Assembly (NCBI GenBank): GCA_002712005.1
Contig: PASP01000005.1
Coordinates: 1 to 64,000 of the forward strand
DNA length: 64,000 bases
Origin: Halobacteriovoraceae bacterium
GTDB taxonomy: Bacteria; Bdellovibrionota; Bacteriovoracia; Bacteriovoracales; Bacteriovoracaceae
Reading direction: 5' to 3'
Position numbers and translations under genes: made by a program
The notes under the pieces: model-generated
Seen by the model: the letters and a program-made list of their open reading frames with translations, nothing else
Told to the model about the DNA's origin: nothing
Database searches by the model: none
In this document: positions 18,707 through 27,366 of the stretch, in pieces
How positions within the stretch are numbered: position 1 is the first letter of the stretch
Layout of the letters: each line of letters starts with the position of its first letter

Positions 18707-19235
18707 CAACCTTTTTCATAATAAGAGTAATTTCACCAACGTCGAATCCCCATTTTGACATTCTAGACTTGGCCATAAGAGTATTCTCGTCAATCAAATG
18801 CATCCAATCATCTACATAAATTTCATATTCTGACTCATCGACATTTATTTTTAAATCATATGTAAAATGAAAGGTATTGCCAGCGAACTCACCTTGTGCG
18901 GTACCTACAATATCTGATGCCCGCCCTGTTAAACTTTGAGTTTTAGGATCATAAGAAAGTTTCCAAATACGGCGCTGCTTGCTTCCATCTGCATAGGTGA
19001 AACGCTCATCGAGTTCACCTTCATCACCATTCCAAGTTCCGACAATATCACAATTGAAGCGTTTAATCACTTCACCACTTCGATTCGTAACCATTCCTTG
19101 GGCGATCATTTTGCCTGAAAAGAATTTCTTAGGATGAAAAACAGGGTTTTCGTCTTTATAGATATCAAGACTATTTTGAGAACAAGATACTAAAAATAAA
19201 AATAGAAAACCTAAAATACTCAAACGATTTAACAT
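18696..19235 (-). CDS. DUF3833-family lipoprotein
   Basis: A 179-residue protein with a lipobox (LVS-C, Cys18) and the body of the DUF3833 family: F-x-G-K-M-x-A-x-G (FFSGKMIAQG), GTWNGDEGELDERFTYADGS, and a C-terminal DDWMHLIDENTLMAKS. The family is lipocalin-like and regularly encoded beside CFA-synthase-like and chalcone-isomerase-like proteins. Its biochemical role is unknown; a lipid-binding or transport function in the envelope is an inference. Confidence 0.8.
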   Translation of the reverse strand: MLNRLSILGFLFLFLVSCSQNSLDIYKDENPVFHPKKFFSGKMIAQGMVTNRSGEVIKRFNCDIVGTWNGDEGELDERFTYADGSKQRRIWKLSYDPKTQSLTGRASDIVGTAQGEFAGNTFHFTYDLKINVDESEYEIYVDDWMHLIDENTLMAKSRMSKWGFDVGEITLIMKKVDGE

Positions 19236-19247
19236 ACATTACCTACT

Positions 19248-19766
19248 TTAAATATTTAAAAGACTCTTTCTTAATTCAGGACCAGAGGTCTCTTTACCTA
19301 ACCATATATCTAAGAATCTTTTGGAATCTTCAATATTTGTCATTTCTCCAATCATCTTTTCTTCATTAAGATAGAAGCGTATCCCTTTTTCCTTATCAAA
19401 TTGGGCAGAAATACGATCTCCTTTCTCAACATCGGGAAAAATAGATTCAAATAACTTCATAAACTCTTCTTTTTTTTGAGCACTCAAGCTTGACTGAGCA
19501 TTCATCTCTTTCACACTTTGTTTCGCAATATCCTTGCCATTTAGAGACATTTTATACTCCAGTTCTAAAATTAATTTCTTACTATATAGTTCGTCTTTAC
19601 TCTGACCTTTTGGAAGAAAGAGCTTAGCGGTATAGACATCAAGCCACATCCACTCATACATTCCTTCTCCACTAAGTTCTAATTTATCTTTGTTAACCAT
19701 CATTTCACTGGAATAAATAGTGCTTATATGGCCTAGGATTAATAATAAAAAAAGTAACTTCTTCAT
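19248..19766 (-). CDS. Chalcone isomerase-like exported protein
   Basis: A 172-residue protein with a signal peptide (cut likely near TIYSS) and the segment GEGMYEWMWLDVYTAKLFLPKG that marks bacterial chalcone-isomerase-like proteins. These are not flavonoid enzymes; the fold also occurs in fatty-acid-binding proteins, so periplasmic lipid binding is plausible. It is encoded between CFA synthase and DUF3833, 21 and 12 bp away. Confidence 0.75.
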   Translation of the reverse strand: MKKLLFLLLILGHISTIYSSEMMVNKDKLELSGEGMYEWMWLDVYTAKLFLPKGQSKDELYSKKLILELEYKMSLNGKDIAKQSVKEMNAQSSLSAQKKEEFMKLFESIFPDVEKGDRISAQFDKEKGIRFYLNEEKMIGEMTNIEDSKRFLDIWLGKETSGPELRKSLLNI

Positions 19767-19787
19767 TAATTTACCTTTGTATAAAGT

Positions 19788-20987
19788 TTATTTTTCTAAA
19801 ACATAGTGAGACACATCAATCTTTCCTGCTCTAAAGCCACCTTCACAATATTTTAAGTAAAAGTGCCAAAGACGGTGGAATTTTTCATCAAATCCTAATA
19901 AAGAAATCTTTTCTTTTTGTGCCGTATAATTCTTATCCCAATTCCTTAGAGTTTCAGCATATGATTGTCCAAATCTAAAACGGCTTTTAAATCGTAATCC
20001 CGACTCTTTCGCCTTTTCTTTAAATAATTTAGGACAAGGTAACATTCCACCAGGAAAGATCATCTGCTGAATAAAATCTGAACCTTTACTATAGGATTTG
20101 AAGTCTTCATCATTCATTTCAATCGTTTGAATGACGGCCCTTCCCCCTGGAACGAGAATTTCTCTAATTTTTTCAAAGTAACGACTCCAATATTCCTTCC
20201 CTAAAGCTTCAAACATTTCTATCGAAACGACATAGTCAAACTGACCTTTCACATCACGGTAATCGCAAAACTTGATTTCTACCAATGGATTATTTTTAAA
20301 CTTCTCTTTACAGTACTCGAATTGTTCCTTTGAAATAGTAATTCCCGTTACATGAAGACCAGCATCGGCAGCTTCTTGTAAAAAACCACCCCAACCACAC
20401 CCAATTTCGAGAATGCTTCTTCCCCCATAGGCATCGAGTTTTCTTAAAATTCTTTGATATTTATTTTTCTGGGCCTGTTGTAAATCATCTGATTTCTCAA
20501 GAAATAATGCACTTGAGTAGGTCATCGTACCATCAAGCCAAGATTCGTAGAAATCGTTTCCAAGATCATAGTGAGCGTGTATATTCTTCTTGCTTCCTTC
20601 CTTATTATTTCGATTGAGGAAGTGTTTGAATCTATAATAGAGAATATTGACAAAACTACCTGATACAATTTTTTCAAGGTATTTTTGGTTTTCAATTCCA
20701 AAAACAATTAAATCATCGATATCAGCACAGCTCCACATTCCCTGTCTATAACTCTCACCTAAGCCAATATCTCCACTTCCAAGGATCATATCTAAAGCGT
20801 CCCAGTCATGAATATTAAGAGTTACATCGATTCCCTTTAACTCACCTTTAAATTCAGAAAATTCACCGGAAGGATAGATGATTTTTATACTTCCTTTTCG
20901 AACCTTCTTTAATAAACTGAAAAAAGCTCGTGCTCGATAGGGAAGCCTCGCTTTCTTCGTATTAGATGCTGATATTGTAGTCGCCAT
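19788..20987 (-). CDS. cfa: Cyclopropane-fatty-acyl-phospholipid synthase family methyltransferase
   Basis: About 399 residues. It transfers a methyl or methylene group from SAM to unsaturated acyl chains of membrane phospholipids. Visible features: GLGESYRQGMWSCADIDDL (about 80-98), HAYDLGNDFYESWLD-type segment (HAHYDLGNDFYESWLD), SAM motif ILEIGCGWGGFLQEAA, and QTIEMNDEDF...YSKGSDFIQQMIFPGGMLP near the C-terminus. An in-frame ATG lies at 21005, but the ATG at 20987 has a GGAAGGAAG site at the right spacing. Partners in the operon hint at further modification of the methylated chain, as with methylated or furan fatty acids. Confidence 0.9.
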   Translation of the reverse strand: MATTISASNTKKARLPYRARAFFSLLKKVRKGSIKIIYPSGEFSEFKGELKGIDVTLNIHDWDALDMILGSGDIGLGESYRQGMWSCADIDDLIVFGIENQKYLEKIVSGSFVNILYYRFKHFLNRNNKEGSKKNIHAHYDLGNDFYESWLDGTMTYSSALFLEKSDDLQQAQKNKYQRILRKLDAYGGRSILEIGCGWGGFLQEAADAGLHVTGITISKEQFEYCKEKFKNNPLVEIKFCDYRDVKGQFDYVVSIEMFEALGKEYWSRYFEKIREILVPGGRAVIQTIEMNDEDFKSYSKGSDFIQQMIFPGGMLPCPKLFKEKAKESGLRFKSRFRFGQSYAETLRNWDKNYTAQKEKISLLGFDEKFHRLWHFYLKYCEGGFRAGKIDVSHYVLEK

Positions 20988-21738
20988 ATGTGTCTTCCTT
21001 CCCATAGGGGATTGGTTTTTTGTAGAATTTAACTTTTTTCATAAAAAGCTTTAAAGCCTGCCAATGAATTAGAAATGTCACTTGGAAGGTAAATAGTGGA
21101 AGCTTAAAGAAGAGTCTTCTTAACTCTCTAGGGCTTAATTCTCTTTCTTCAAGAGCATCCATAGTTGCAATAAACTTAAGTTCATTTTGATTAAAATATT
21201 TAATGCTAATTTTATTAGTAAAAGAAAATTCATATTGCCCCTCTCTTGGATAGAACGGGGAGACATGAAATTCTTTGGGTAATGTCATTGATTCTTGTTC
21301 ATCTATTTTAAGAATATAATTATGAGATTCTCCAAAAGTGTTATTTACCTCACAGATAATGGCCTTCAATTGATTATCTGATGCAGGACCTTGATAACAA
21401 TACCAAAAACTAACCGGATTAAAGGTATATCCTAGGATTCTTGGAATCGATTGCAAAAGGATATCCCCTTCCACTTGAAGGGAAGCTTGCTGGAGTTTCT
21501 CTTGTGCCCAAGTACGATAAACCACTGAGAGCTCTTCCTCTTTATCCTCGCGATAAGCGTGATCTCTTGTATAAATAGAGAAAAGACCCATACGATTAAT
21601 ATTCAGGCCAAATCTCTTTCCTTTAATTACGGAGAAATCATTCAAGTTGATTCGAACTTGAAATCCTTTATAGCGAAAGGCATTCACGACCGGTGAAAAT
21701 CTTTTATGATAAATGGAGCTATAAAGAATTTTATTCAT
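20962..21738 (-). CDS. DUF1365-family protein
   Basis: About 258 residues, with family segments IYHKRFSPVVNAFRYKGF at the N-terminus, RILGYTFNPVSFWYCY in the middle and ESHNYIL. DUF1365 genes sit next to a flavin amine-oxidase-like gene and a CFA-synthase-like gene in many proteobacteria; some such gene sets are linked to furan-containing fatty acids in Rhodobacter sphaeroides. The biochemical role here is unknown. The ORF opens at 21765, but MNKILYSS at 21738 fits the family start. It overlaps the FAD gene upstream and the CFA gene downstream. Confidence 0.85.
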   Translation of the reverse strand: MNKILYSSIYHKRFSPVVNAFRYKGFQVRINLNDFSVIKGKRFGLNINRMGLFSIYTRDHAYREDKEEELSVVYRTWAQEKLQQASLQVEGDILLQSIPRILGYTFNPVSFWYCYQGPASDNQLKAIICEVNNTFGESHNYILKIDEQESMTLPKEFHVSPFYPREGQYEFSFTNKISIKYFNQNELKFIATMDALEERELSPRELRRLFFKLPLFTFQVTFLIHWQALKLFMKKVKFYKKPIPYGKEDTYGDYNISI

Positions 21739-23029
21739 AGATTTCCAAGTCTCTGTGCTTAGCACCTGTATGTTTGAAGAATTGATTCAATACTTTCTTA
21801 GCTGACAAAATTCCATCTTCATGAAAACCATAACGCATCCACGCTCCGCAAAAGTAGAGCTGGTCTATTCCTTGAAGACTCTCCATCTTCTCTTGCGCAC
21901 TGATTGTATTTTCATCAAATACAGGATGTTCATATTCAAGTTTTTTCCAAATTTTATCAGGGTTAATTTTAGAGACGGGATTCAGTGTGACAAGGATTGG
22001 GTCTTTAATAGGTAAAGGTTGTAATTTATTAATTAAATACGTTACAGAAACCCCTTGTTTTTTTGCGGTATCACTTTCTGAAGATTCGGAGGAGCGATAA
22101 TTCCATGCTGACCAAAACCTCTTTTCGGGCAAGATCTGCTTATCCCAATGAAGAACGGCCGTATTCTTTGTATAGTGAAAATGAGAAAGATTCTCTCTCA
22201 CTCGCAAATTGATATCTTTTACAATTTTTAAAGATTGTGGCGGATGACAACAAAAGATAATGGCATCAAATTGCTCTTCTCGATGAATGGTTTTCAATCT
22301 CACTTTCGATCCCACCTTCATGACCGATATAACGGGCTCATTTAGGTATTTATTTTCGATACTATTTAAGGCCTTTTCTACATAAGTAGCACAACCTCCT
22401 ACTAAGGTCTTCCACTGAGGTCTATCAGTCACTTGTAAAAGACCGTGATTAATACAGAAACGAATAAAGGAATAGGCTGGAAAAGAGAGCATCTTATCTA
22501 CAGGTGTAGACCAAATACATCCTCCCATGGGAAGTAAGTACCATTTTTTGAAGTCTTCCGAATAATTAAATCTAACGAGTAAATCACCTAAACTCAATTC
22601 GGGAGAAACTGTCGCAATTTCTAAATAGTGTTGACTATTTTTATTAAAGCGTAAGATTTCTGAGACAAAACGATAGAAGCGCGGACTTAAAATATTCTTA
22701 TACTGTCCAAATAAAGTGAGCAAATTGGTCCCCGCCCAAGAAATATTGTCGTTGGGCTCAATAACACTAAAACTCATATCGCTTTCATGAGTTTCTATAC
22801 CTAATTCATCAAAGAAATGAATTAAATTTGGATAGGTGCGATTATTGTGAACAAGAAAGCCCGTATCAACTTTTAAGCTATGTCCCTTCCACTCAATATC
22901 ATGGGTATGAGTGTGCCCTCCAAAGTGATCATCACTTTCAAAAAGAGAGACTTCATAGCCTAACTTATTTAAGTAATAAGCACTCGAAGTACCCGCAATT
23001 CCTGAACCTACAATAGCTATTCTCTTCAT
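21731..23029 (-). CDS. FAD-dependent amine-oxidase-like oxidoreductase
   Basis: A 432-residue flavoprotein with an N-terminal dinucleotide fold (IVGSGIAGTSSAYYLNKLG), acidic end of strand two (LFESDDHFGGHTHTH), then VDTGFLVHNNRTYPNLIHFF, and near the C-terminus FCGAWMRYGFHEDGILSA, which closes the FAD site. This subfamily is consistently paired with DUF1365 and CFA-like genes and is thought to oxidise or desaturate lipid-bound acyl chains. It is encoded 63 bp after the MerR gene and overlaps DUF1365. Confidence 0.87.
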   Translation of the reverse strand: MKRIAIVGSGIAGTSSAYYLNKLGYEVSLFESDDHFGGHTHTHDIEWKGHSLKVDTGFLVHNNRTYPNLIHFFDELGIETHESDMSFSVIEPNDNISWAGTNLLTLFGQYKNILSPRFYRFVSEILRFNKNSQHYLEIATVSPELSLGDLLVRFNYSEDFKKWYLLPMGGCIWSTPVDKMLSFPAYSFIRFCINHGLLQVTDRPQWKTLVGGCATYVEKALNSIENKYLNEPVISVMKVGSKVRLKTIHREEQFDAIIFCCHPPQSLKIVKDINLRVRENLSHFHYTKNTAVLHWDKQILPEKRFWSAWNYRSSESSESDTAKKQGVSVTYLINKLQPLPIKDPILVTLNPVSKINPDKIWKKLEYEHPVFDENTISAQEKMESLQGIDQLYFCGAWMRYGFHEDGILSAKKVLNQFFKHTGAKHRDLEIYE

Positions 23030-23092
23030 TACAACCTTTCATGCTTACTAAATAATTATCTAAGATTTATTCTTAAATAAGGGTATTCAAAT

Positions 23093-24028
23093 TTAAAGTA
23101 TGGATTGCATTAACTTCTTATCAAAGAGTTCAAAACTCTCTAAAAAATGCACTTTTTTAATTCTTCTCATTTTTGGAAAATTGAGGTTCCAACCTCCTCC
23201 AATAATGACTTCGACATCAATCCCAAGGCCTTCGTCCATTTTTTTCAAATAGGGAATCATCTCTTTTTCATAATCCCAAAGTTCTGAATGTACGGTACCT
23301 AAAACAATGCGGTCACACTTAAGGGCAGTAACCGCCATAGCAAGAGACTTGGCCGGATGAGCCGCGCCAAGATAGGTCGTGTGTCTCCTATTTATTCCAC
23401 AAATCAAGTCAGCGATCACTATAGAGAGCTCGTGATGATTTCCTTCTGGAGTAGCAAGGGCATATCGATGAAATGATCCTTTTGATTTAACAAAGAGATC
23501 AACAGGAGACTTCAACTCGTTTAACTGCCCACGAATAATAGAAGACACTATATGTTCTTGGGTAATAGAAAAGCGATTGTCGACCACCCTTTGTCCAACC
23601 TCTCTCATGATAGGTATAGAGAGATCAAAAATAAAATCTTTGATACTCATTAAGGTTCTCAACCGATTGAACTCTTCAACAAATTCATCAAATTTGAATT
23701 CTGATATCAATTCAAGAATTCTATTTCTTTCACTCTCTTCCCCACCAAGTTTGAGAAAGGGATTTTCGTCGACGATCACTTGAGTTTCATCGAGTAGTCT
23801 TTGAAGCTCTTCTAAAGACTTGCAAGCAATTTGAGAAATCGTAAAACCTCTTTTTATAAGAGAGGCTATAGCCATAGATCTCTTTAAGTCCTCATGCCCA
23901 TAAATTCTTTGTCCAGAGTGATCCCTCTTGGGATTGAACGCACCGTAGCGCTTCTCCCAAGCTCTAAGCGTTTGAGGAAGAACTCCACAAGCATCAGAAA
24001 TCACCTTAATTGTTATGGACTGGGCCAC
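23093..24028 (-). CDS. LitR/CarH-like MerR regulator with cobalamin-type domain
   Basis: A 311-residue regulator. Residues 5-75 are a MerR DNA-binding domain (GVLPQTLRAWEKRYG, GQRIYGHEDLKR). The C-terminus has a CarH-type helical cap (about 100-170) and a B12-binding-like Rossmann domain (185-300). In CarH the cap has W-x9-EH; here EH is present (E158, H159) but the Trp position is Val148. The lower-ligand motif ExHxxG reads N197-x-H199-x-x-S202, keeping the His only. It may therefore sense cobalamin differently or have lost it. It probably controls its own operon and the divergent epimerase gene through the TTGTATA sites at 24075-24139. Confidence 0.85.
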   Translation of the reverse strand: MAQSITIKVISDACGVLPQTLRAWEKRYGAFNPKRDHSGQRIYGHEDLKRSMAIASLIKRGFTISQIACKSLEELQRLLDETQVIVDENPFLKLGGEESERNRILELISEFKFDEFVEEFNRLRTLMSIKDFIFDLSIPIMREVGQRVVDNRFSITQEHIVSSIIRGQLNELKSPVDLFVKSKGSFHRYALATPEGNHHELSIVIADLICGINRRHTTYLGAAHPAKSLAMAVTALKCDRIVLGTVHSELWDYEKEMIPYLKKMDEGLGIDVEVIIGGGWNLNFPKMRRIKKVHFLESFELFDKKLMQSIL

Positions 24029-24074
24029 TATTACCTACTTGTCTCACTTTTATAACTAAACATTATGCGCCATT

Positions 24075-24139
24075 TTGTATAACATATAATATATACAAGC
24101 TATATACAAGCATTTACTTCATTAAATTTTATTTGTATA
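24075..24139. promoter_or_regulatory. Divergent operator region with four TTGTATA half-sites
   Basis: Half-sites TTGTATA at 24075 and 24133 and its complement TATACAA at 24092 and 24103 occupy the short space between the MerR gene and the epimerase gene. The first two form an inverted repeat. A candidate promoter for the epimerase gene is TTTACT (24113-24118), 17 bp, TATAAG (24136-24141), overlapping the last half-site. This layout fits a MerR/LitR operator acting on both directions. Confidence 0.6.
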
Positions 24140-24181
24140 AGCTAAAATAGAGGAAATATTCCATCTAAAAGAGGTAAGGCC

Positions 24182-25558
24182 ATGAAAATATTAATTACAG
24201 GTGCAACAGGATTAGTAGGAACTCGTTTGGTAGAGAAGCTTCTCGACAGAGGCTATACAGATATTAGGGCCTTAACTCGAAATGTTGAAAGAGCTCAAAA
24301 ATCAAGCCCCCTCCCCATCCAATTCTATGAATGGAATATCAAAAAATCATATATCGATTCAGAGGCTTTGGAAGATATCGATATCATCTTTAATCTTGCA
24401 GGAGAAAATATAGCCGACGGTCGATGGACAGAGGCCAAGAAGAAGAGAATCTTGCAATCCAGAACAAAAGCTCCAAAACTCATTTGGGATAAGTTAAAGA
24501 TTGCTGATCGCTCTCCTCAAAAGTTTATTTCTTCAAGCGCCGTTGGAATATATGGCAATCGAAAAGATGAAGTTCTTGATATCCACTCTTCATTTGGAAA
24601 TGACTTTCTCAGCCACGTTTGCCAAGAGTGGGAAAAGGCCGTTCAAGAAAATAAAATGGAAGGCACGAAAACTCATTGCCTGCGAACAGGTGTTGTCCTT
24701 AGCGATAGAGGGGGGGCTCTTATGAAGATGCTACCTGCCTTCAAAGCAGGTATCGCTGGAAAATTAGGCAATGGATTACAGTATATGAGCTGGATCCATC
24801 TAGATGATCTCGTCGATCAATTTATTTTTATCATGGAGAATGATCTCAAAGAGTCAGCCTATAATGGGGCTTCTCCAAATCCTGTTAATAATATCGAGTT
24901 TACTAAAGTGCTGGGAGATGTCATTAATCGACCAACTTTTCTTCCGGTACCTTCTTTGGCCCTAAAAGTAATATTTGGAGAAATGTCTACCGTACTTCTT
25001 GATGGACAAAGAGTTCAACCGTCACAACTCCAAGCTGCTGGGTTTAAATTTACATATCCCCAATTAAGTAGCGCTTTAGAAGATCTTCTAAAAAAAAAGA
25101 ATGAAAAAGAACTTCTTCGTTACCAAATAGTTCCTAGACCAGTAGAAGAGATTTTTAATTACTTTAGTCAAGGTAAGAACTTAGAAGAACTTACCCCATC
25201 AGAGATGCAATTTAAAATGGTGGGCATGAATACTGCATTCATTCAGAAGGGATCTATCATTGATTATTCTCTAAAAGTTCACGGTATTCCTCTTTCTTGG
25301 CAAGCAAAAATTAGCGACTATCGTGAAAACTCATACTTTATTGATGAACAACTCAAAGGCCCCTATTCAAAGTGGGTTCATGTCCATGGGTTTATTCAAG
25401 GAGATAATGGAGGCACCATTGTCAAAGATCACGTTCGCTATAAAATCCCTGGTGGCTTCTTAGGAGCTCTTATTGCAGGACCTTTCATAAGAAAAGATAT
25501 TAAGAATATTTTTAAATATCGATTTAAAACTTTAGAAAAAAAGTTTTCACGTTTATAA
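24182..25558 (+). CDS. TIGR01777-type epimerase with C-terminal SRPBCC-like domain
   Basis: A 458-residue fusion. Residues 1-300 are an extended SDR of the YfcH/SDR39U1 group: LITGATGLVGTRLVEKL, NLAGENIADGRWTEAKKKRI and a SSAVGIYG segment. From about 305 on, RYQIVPRPVEEIFNYFSQG...FIRKDIKNIFKYR resembles a START/SRPBCC lipid-binding domain. The fusion is known from LitR-associated clusters. The substrate is unknown; a hydrophobic ligand is likely given the SRPBCC part. The ribosome site is GAGG, and the lipocalin gene follows within 20 bp. Confidence 0.85.
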   Translation: MKILITGATGLVGTRLVEKLLDRGYTDIRALTRNVERAQKSSPLPIQFYEWNIKKSYIDSEALEDIDIIFNLAGENIADGRWTEAKKKRILQSRTKAPKLIWDKLKIADRSPQKFISSSAVGIYGNRKDEVLDIHSSFGNDFLSHVCQEWEKAVQENKMEGTKTHCLRTGVVLSDRGGALMKMLPAFKAGIAGKLGNGLQYMSWIHLDDLVDQFIFIMENDLKESAYNGASPNPVNNIEFTKVLGDVINRPTFLPVPSLALKVIFGEMSTVLLDGQRVQPSQLQAAGFKFTYPQLSSALEDLLKKKNEKELLRYQIVPRPVEEIFNYFSQGKNLEELTPSEMQFKMVGMNTAFIQKGSIIDYSLKVHGIPLSWQAKISDYRENSYFIDEQLKGPYSKWVHVHGFIQGDNGGTIVKDHVRYKIPGGFLGALIAGPFIRKDIKNIFKYRFKTLEKKFSRL

Positions 25559-25574
25559 ATTTAAGGAGATGGAA

Positions 25575-26120
25575 GTGAAAAAGTTAAGTTATGTTACTCT
25601 GTTGTTTATTCTATCCTTTCAAGCATGGGCAAAGATACCCAACTTGGATACCGTAGATTTTGTAGATCTCGATCAATACCTGGGAAAATGGTATGAGATC
25701 GCTCGATTCGAACAAAGATTTCAAAAAGGTTGTACAGCAGTTACCGCTGAATACACGTTGAGAAAAGATGGGGATATCAAAGTTCTCAACTCTTGTCGCC
25801 AAGATCATCCAAATGGGGAACTTAAGCAATCAGATGCACGCGCATGGGTAGTTGATCCAACGACCAATGCAAAGCTAAAGGTACAATTCTTCCTTACAGG
25901 TATTCGTATTCCACTATTTGCAGGAAATTACTGGATTCTAGATTTAGGTGATGAGCAAAATGGTCCCTACACCCACTCAATCGTCGGGGATGACTCTGGA
26001 GACTATCTTTGGATTCTTGCGAGAACGCCTAATATTTCTGAAGAAAAATATAATGAACTCGTAAGCAAGGCCCGTGAATTAGGTTTTGATACTTCGAAAT
26101 TATTAAGAACTCAGCACTAA
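25575..26120 (+). CDS. blc: Blc-type bacterial lipocalin
   Basis: A signal peptide followed by a lipocalin: DLDQYLGKWYEIARFEQRF contains the GxWYE signature, with further family segments RVLNSCR-like (KVLNSCRQ) and YLWILARTP. It lacks the lipobox of E. coli Blc, so it may be soluble in the periplasm. An ATG at 25569 directly abuts the AAGGAG site; the GTG at 25575 has a 6-base spacing and is the better start. It probably binds or moves fatty acids or lysophospholipids made or damaged in the same regulon. Confidence 0.85.
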   Translation: MKKLSYVTLLFILSFQAWAKIPNLDTVDFVDLDQYLGKWYEIARFEQRFQKGCTAVTAEYTLRKDGDIKVLNSCRQDHPNGELKQSDARAWVVDPTTNAKLKVQFFLTGIRIPLFAGNYWILDLGDEQNGPYTHSIVGDDSGDYLWILARTPNISEEKYNELVSKARELGFDTSKLLRTQH

Positions 26121-26142
26121 GAATAACGAGCTCTTATTGCAA

Positions 26143-27366
26143 TCAATGAGAGCTCACTTCTGTTTTAAAAACCATGGTTCGAACAGATATGCCTCCAACA
26201 TGAGGAATAAAGAATATCTGCCCAGTTTTTGCACTCTCTCTATTTTCTTTATCTGCACTCCAAATCGTTTTAAGAGTAACAAACTTCTCTCTTCCCTCTG
26301 GGCTTAAAAGTCTAATTTCATCACCCTTTCTTAGCGCGAGATTCTTTCCTTTGATTAGGATTCCCACATGTTCTTTCTTCTTTACATCAACGACATCACC
26401 AACATAGTGATGATCCCTATCTTGCAATCGATGATTCTTAAGCTTTTTGAAGAGAACATCTGTTTTATTTGTTCTAAAGAAACCTTTGGTATGTCCCATA
26501 GAACGAGAATTTTGAAATGACTCATGCTCCTTTCTAAAAAGAAGATTCCACTGCTCACAAGTTAAGCTTTCTATAGGAAAATCAATACGAAAAATGAAGT
26601 GAGGCAATTCATCGAGTTTTTCTTTCTCCGAAAAGATATAGAGCTCTTTGGTATTAAACATAAAGGTTCCATGACCATTCTCAATAATCGGAAAACCTTT
26701 ATGAGGACTCTCTTCTGAAGTACCAAAAACTTTGTATTCACCTAATTTGTTATTTTCATTTTCATTTTCATAAAGAGGAGAGATAAGATGTCTTGGCGTA
26801 TAAAACAGAAGAATATTTCCTGCCCCAAGAACTTCAAGCTGACAACTCAGTTGACCTTGAAGCTCATTTAATTTTTGTGCGGGAAATTCTGCCGAGAGAA
26901 CAAGCCTTGAAATATTTTCTGGCCAAAAGTTATACCATGACTTTAAACCCTCTAGATTATGATTTCCGTTCTCACAAATGAGATGGATCTCTTGGATAAG
27001 CTCTTCGCGAAAGATATCCTTATGCTCCTTTAACCAAAAGAGGGCACCTGTATCCTGAACTCTAATTCCATCAAAATATTCATTTATATCAGATGCATAT
27101 TGAGAAATTTGAGCACAGACAGCTTTAAAATTAGATTGAGTCATCAGGATATCCCATTGGAGGAATACCTTATTTCCCGTACTTTCTTTGAGCTCTTTTG
27201 CCCACTTCTTCGTTTCTTCCCAAGAGAGAGAACTGACGCGACTGAGAGCACGAGGTCCCAGAATATATTCCTGATTTCCCAAGAGATGGTGATCCTTCTT
27301 CGTTTGCTGATAAAAGCTTAGAAAGTTTTCTACGGCTTCATTTTCATGAAAGGAGATGATTCTCAT
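26143..27366 (-). CDS. U32-family-like protein lacking the iron-sulfur cysteines
   Basis: A 407-residue protein that resembles U32 'peptidases' (now mostly known as RNA or quinone hydroxylation proteins): LSAEFPAQKLNELQGQLSCQLEVLGAGNILLFYTPRHLI matches the family region where the barrel ends, and the C-terminus has an OB-like tail (RKGDEIRLLSPEGREKF). The cysteine cluster that holds the Fe-S centre in TrhP-type members is not visible. Its start overlaps the stop of the TrhP-like gene by 4 bp, so the two are translationally coupled and may work as a pair. Confidence 0.65.
   Translation of the reverse strand: MRIISFHENEAVENFLSFYQQTKKDHHLLGNQEYILGPRALSRVSSLSWEETKKWAKELKESTGNKVFLQWDILMTQSNFKAVCAQISQYASDINEYFDGIRVQDTGALFWLKEHKDIFREELIQEIHLICENGNHNLEGLKSWYNFWPENISRLVLSAEFPAQKLNELQGQLSCQLEVLGAGNILLFYTPRHLISPLYENENENNKLGEYKVFGTSEESPHKGFPIIENGHGTFMFNTKELYIFSEKEKLDELPHFIFRIDFPIESLTCEQWNLLFRKEHESFQNSRSMGHTKGFFRTNKTDVLFKKLKNHRLQDRDHHYVGDVVDVKKKEHVGILIKGKNLALRKGDEIRLLSPEGREKFVTLKTIWSADKENRESAKTGQIFFIPHVGGISVRTMVFKTEVSSH

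Noticed and set aside
26128-26155. Inverted repeat GAGCTCT/AGAGCTC between lipocalin and U32 genes as a terminator
   Set aside because: The loop is long (14 bases), no T-run follows on either strand and it overlaps a stop codon; too weak to call.
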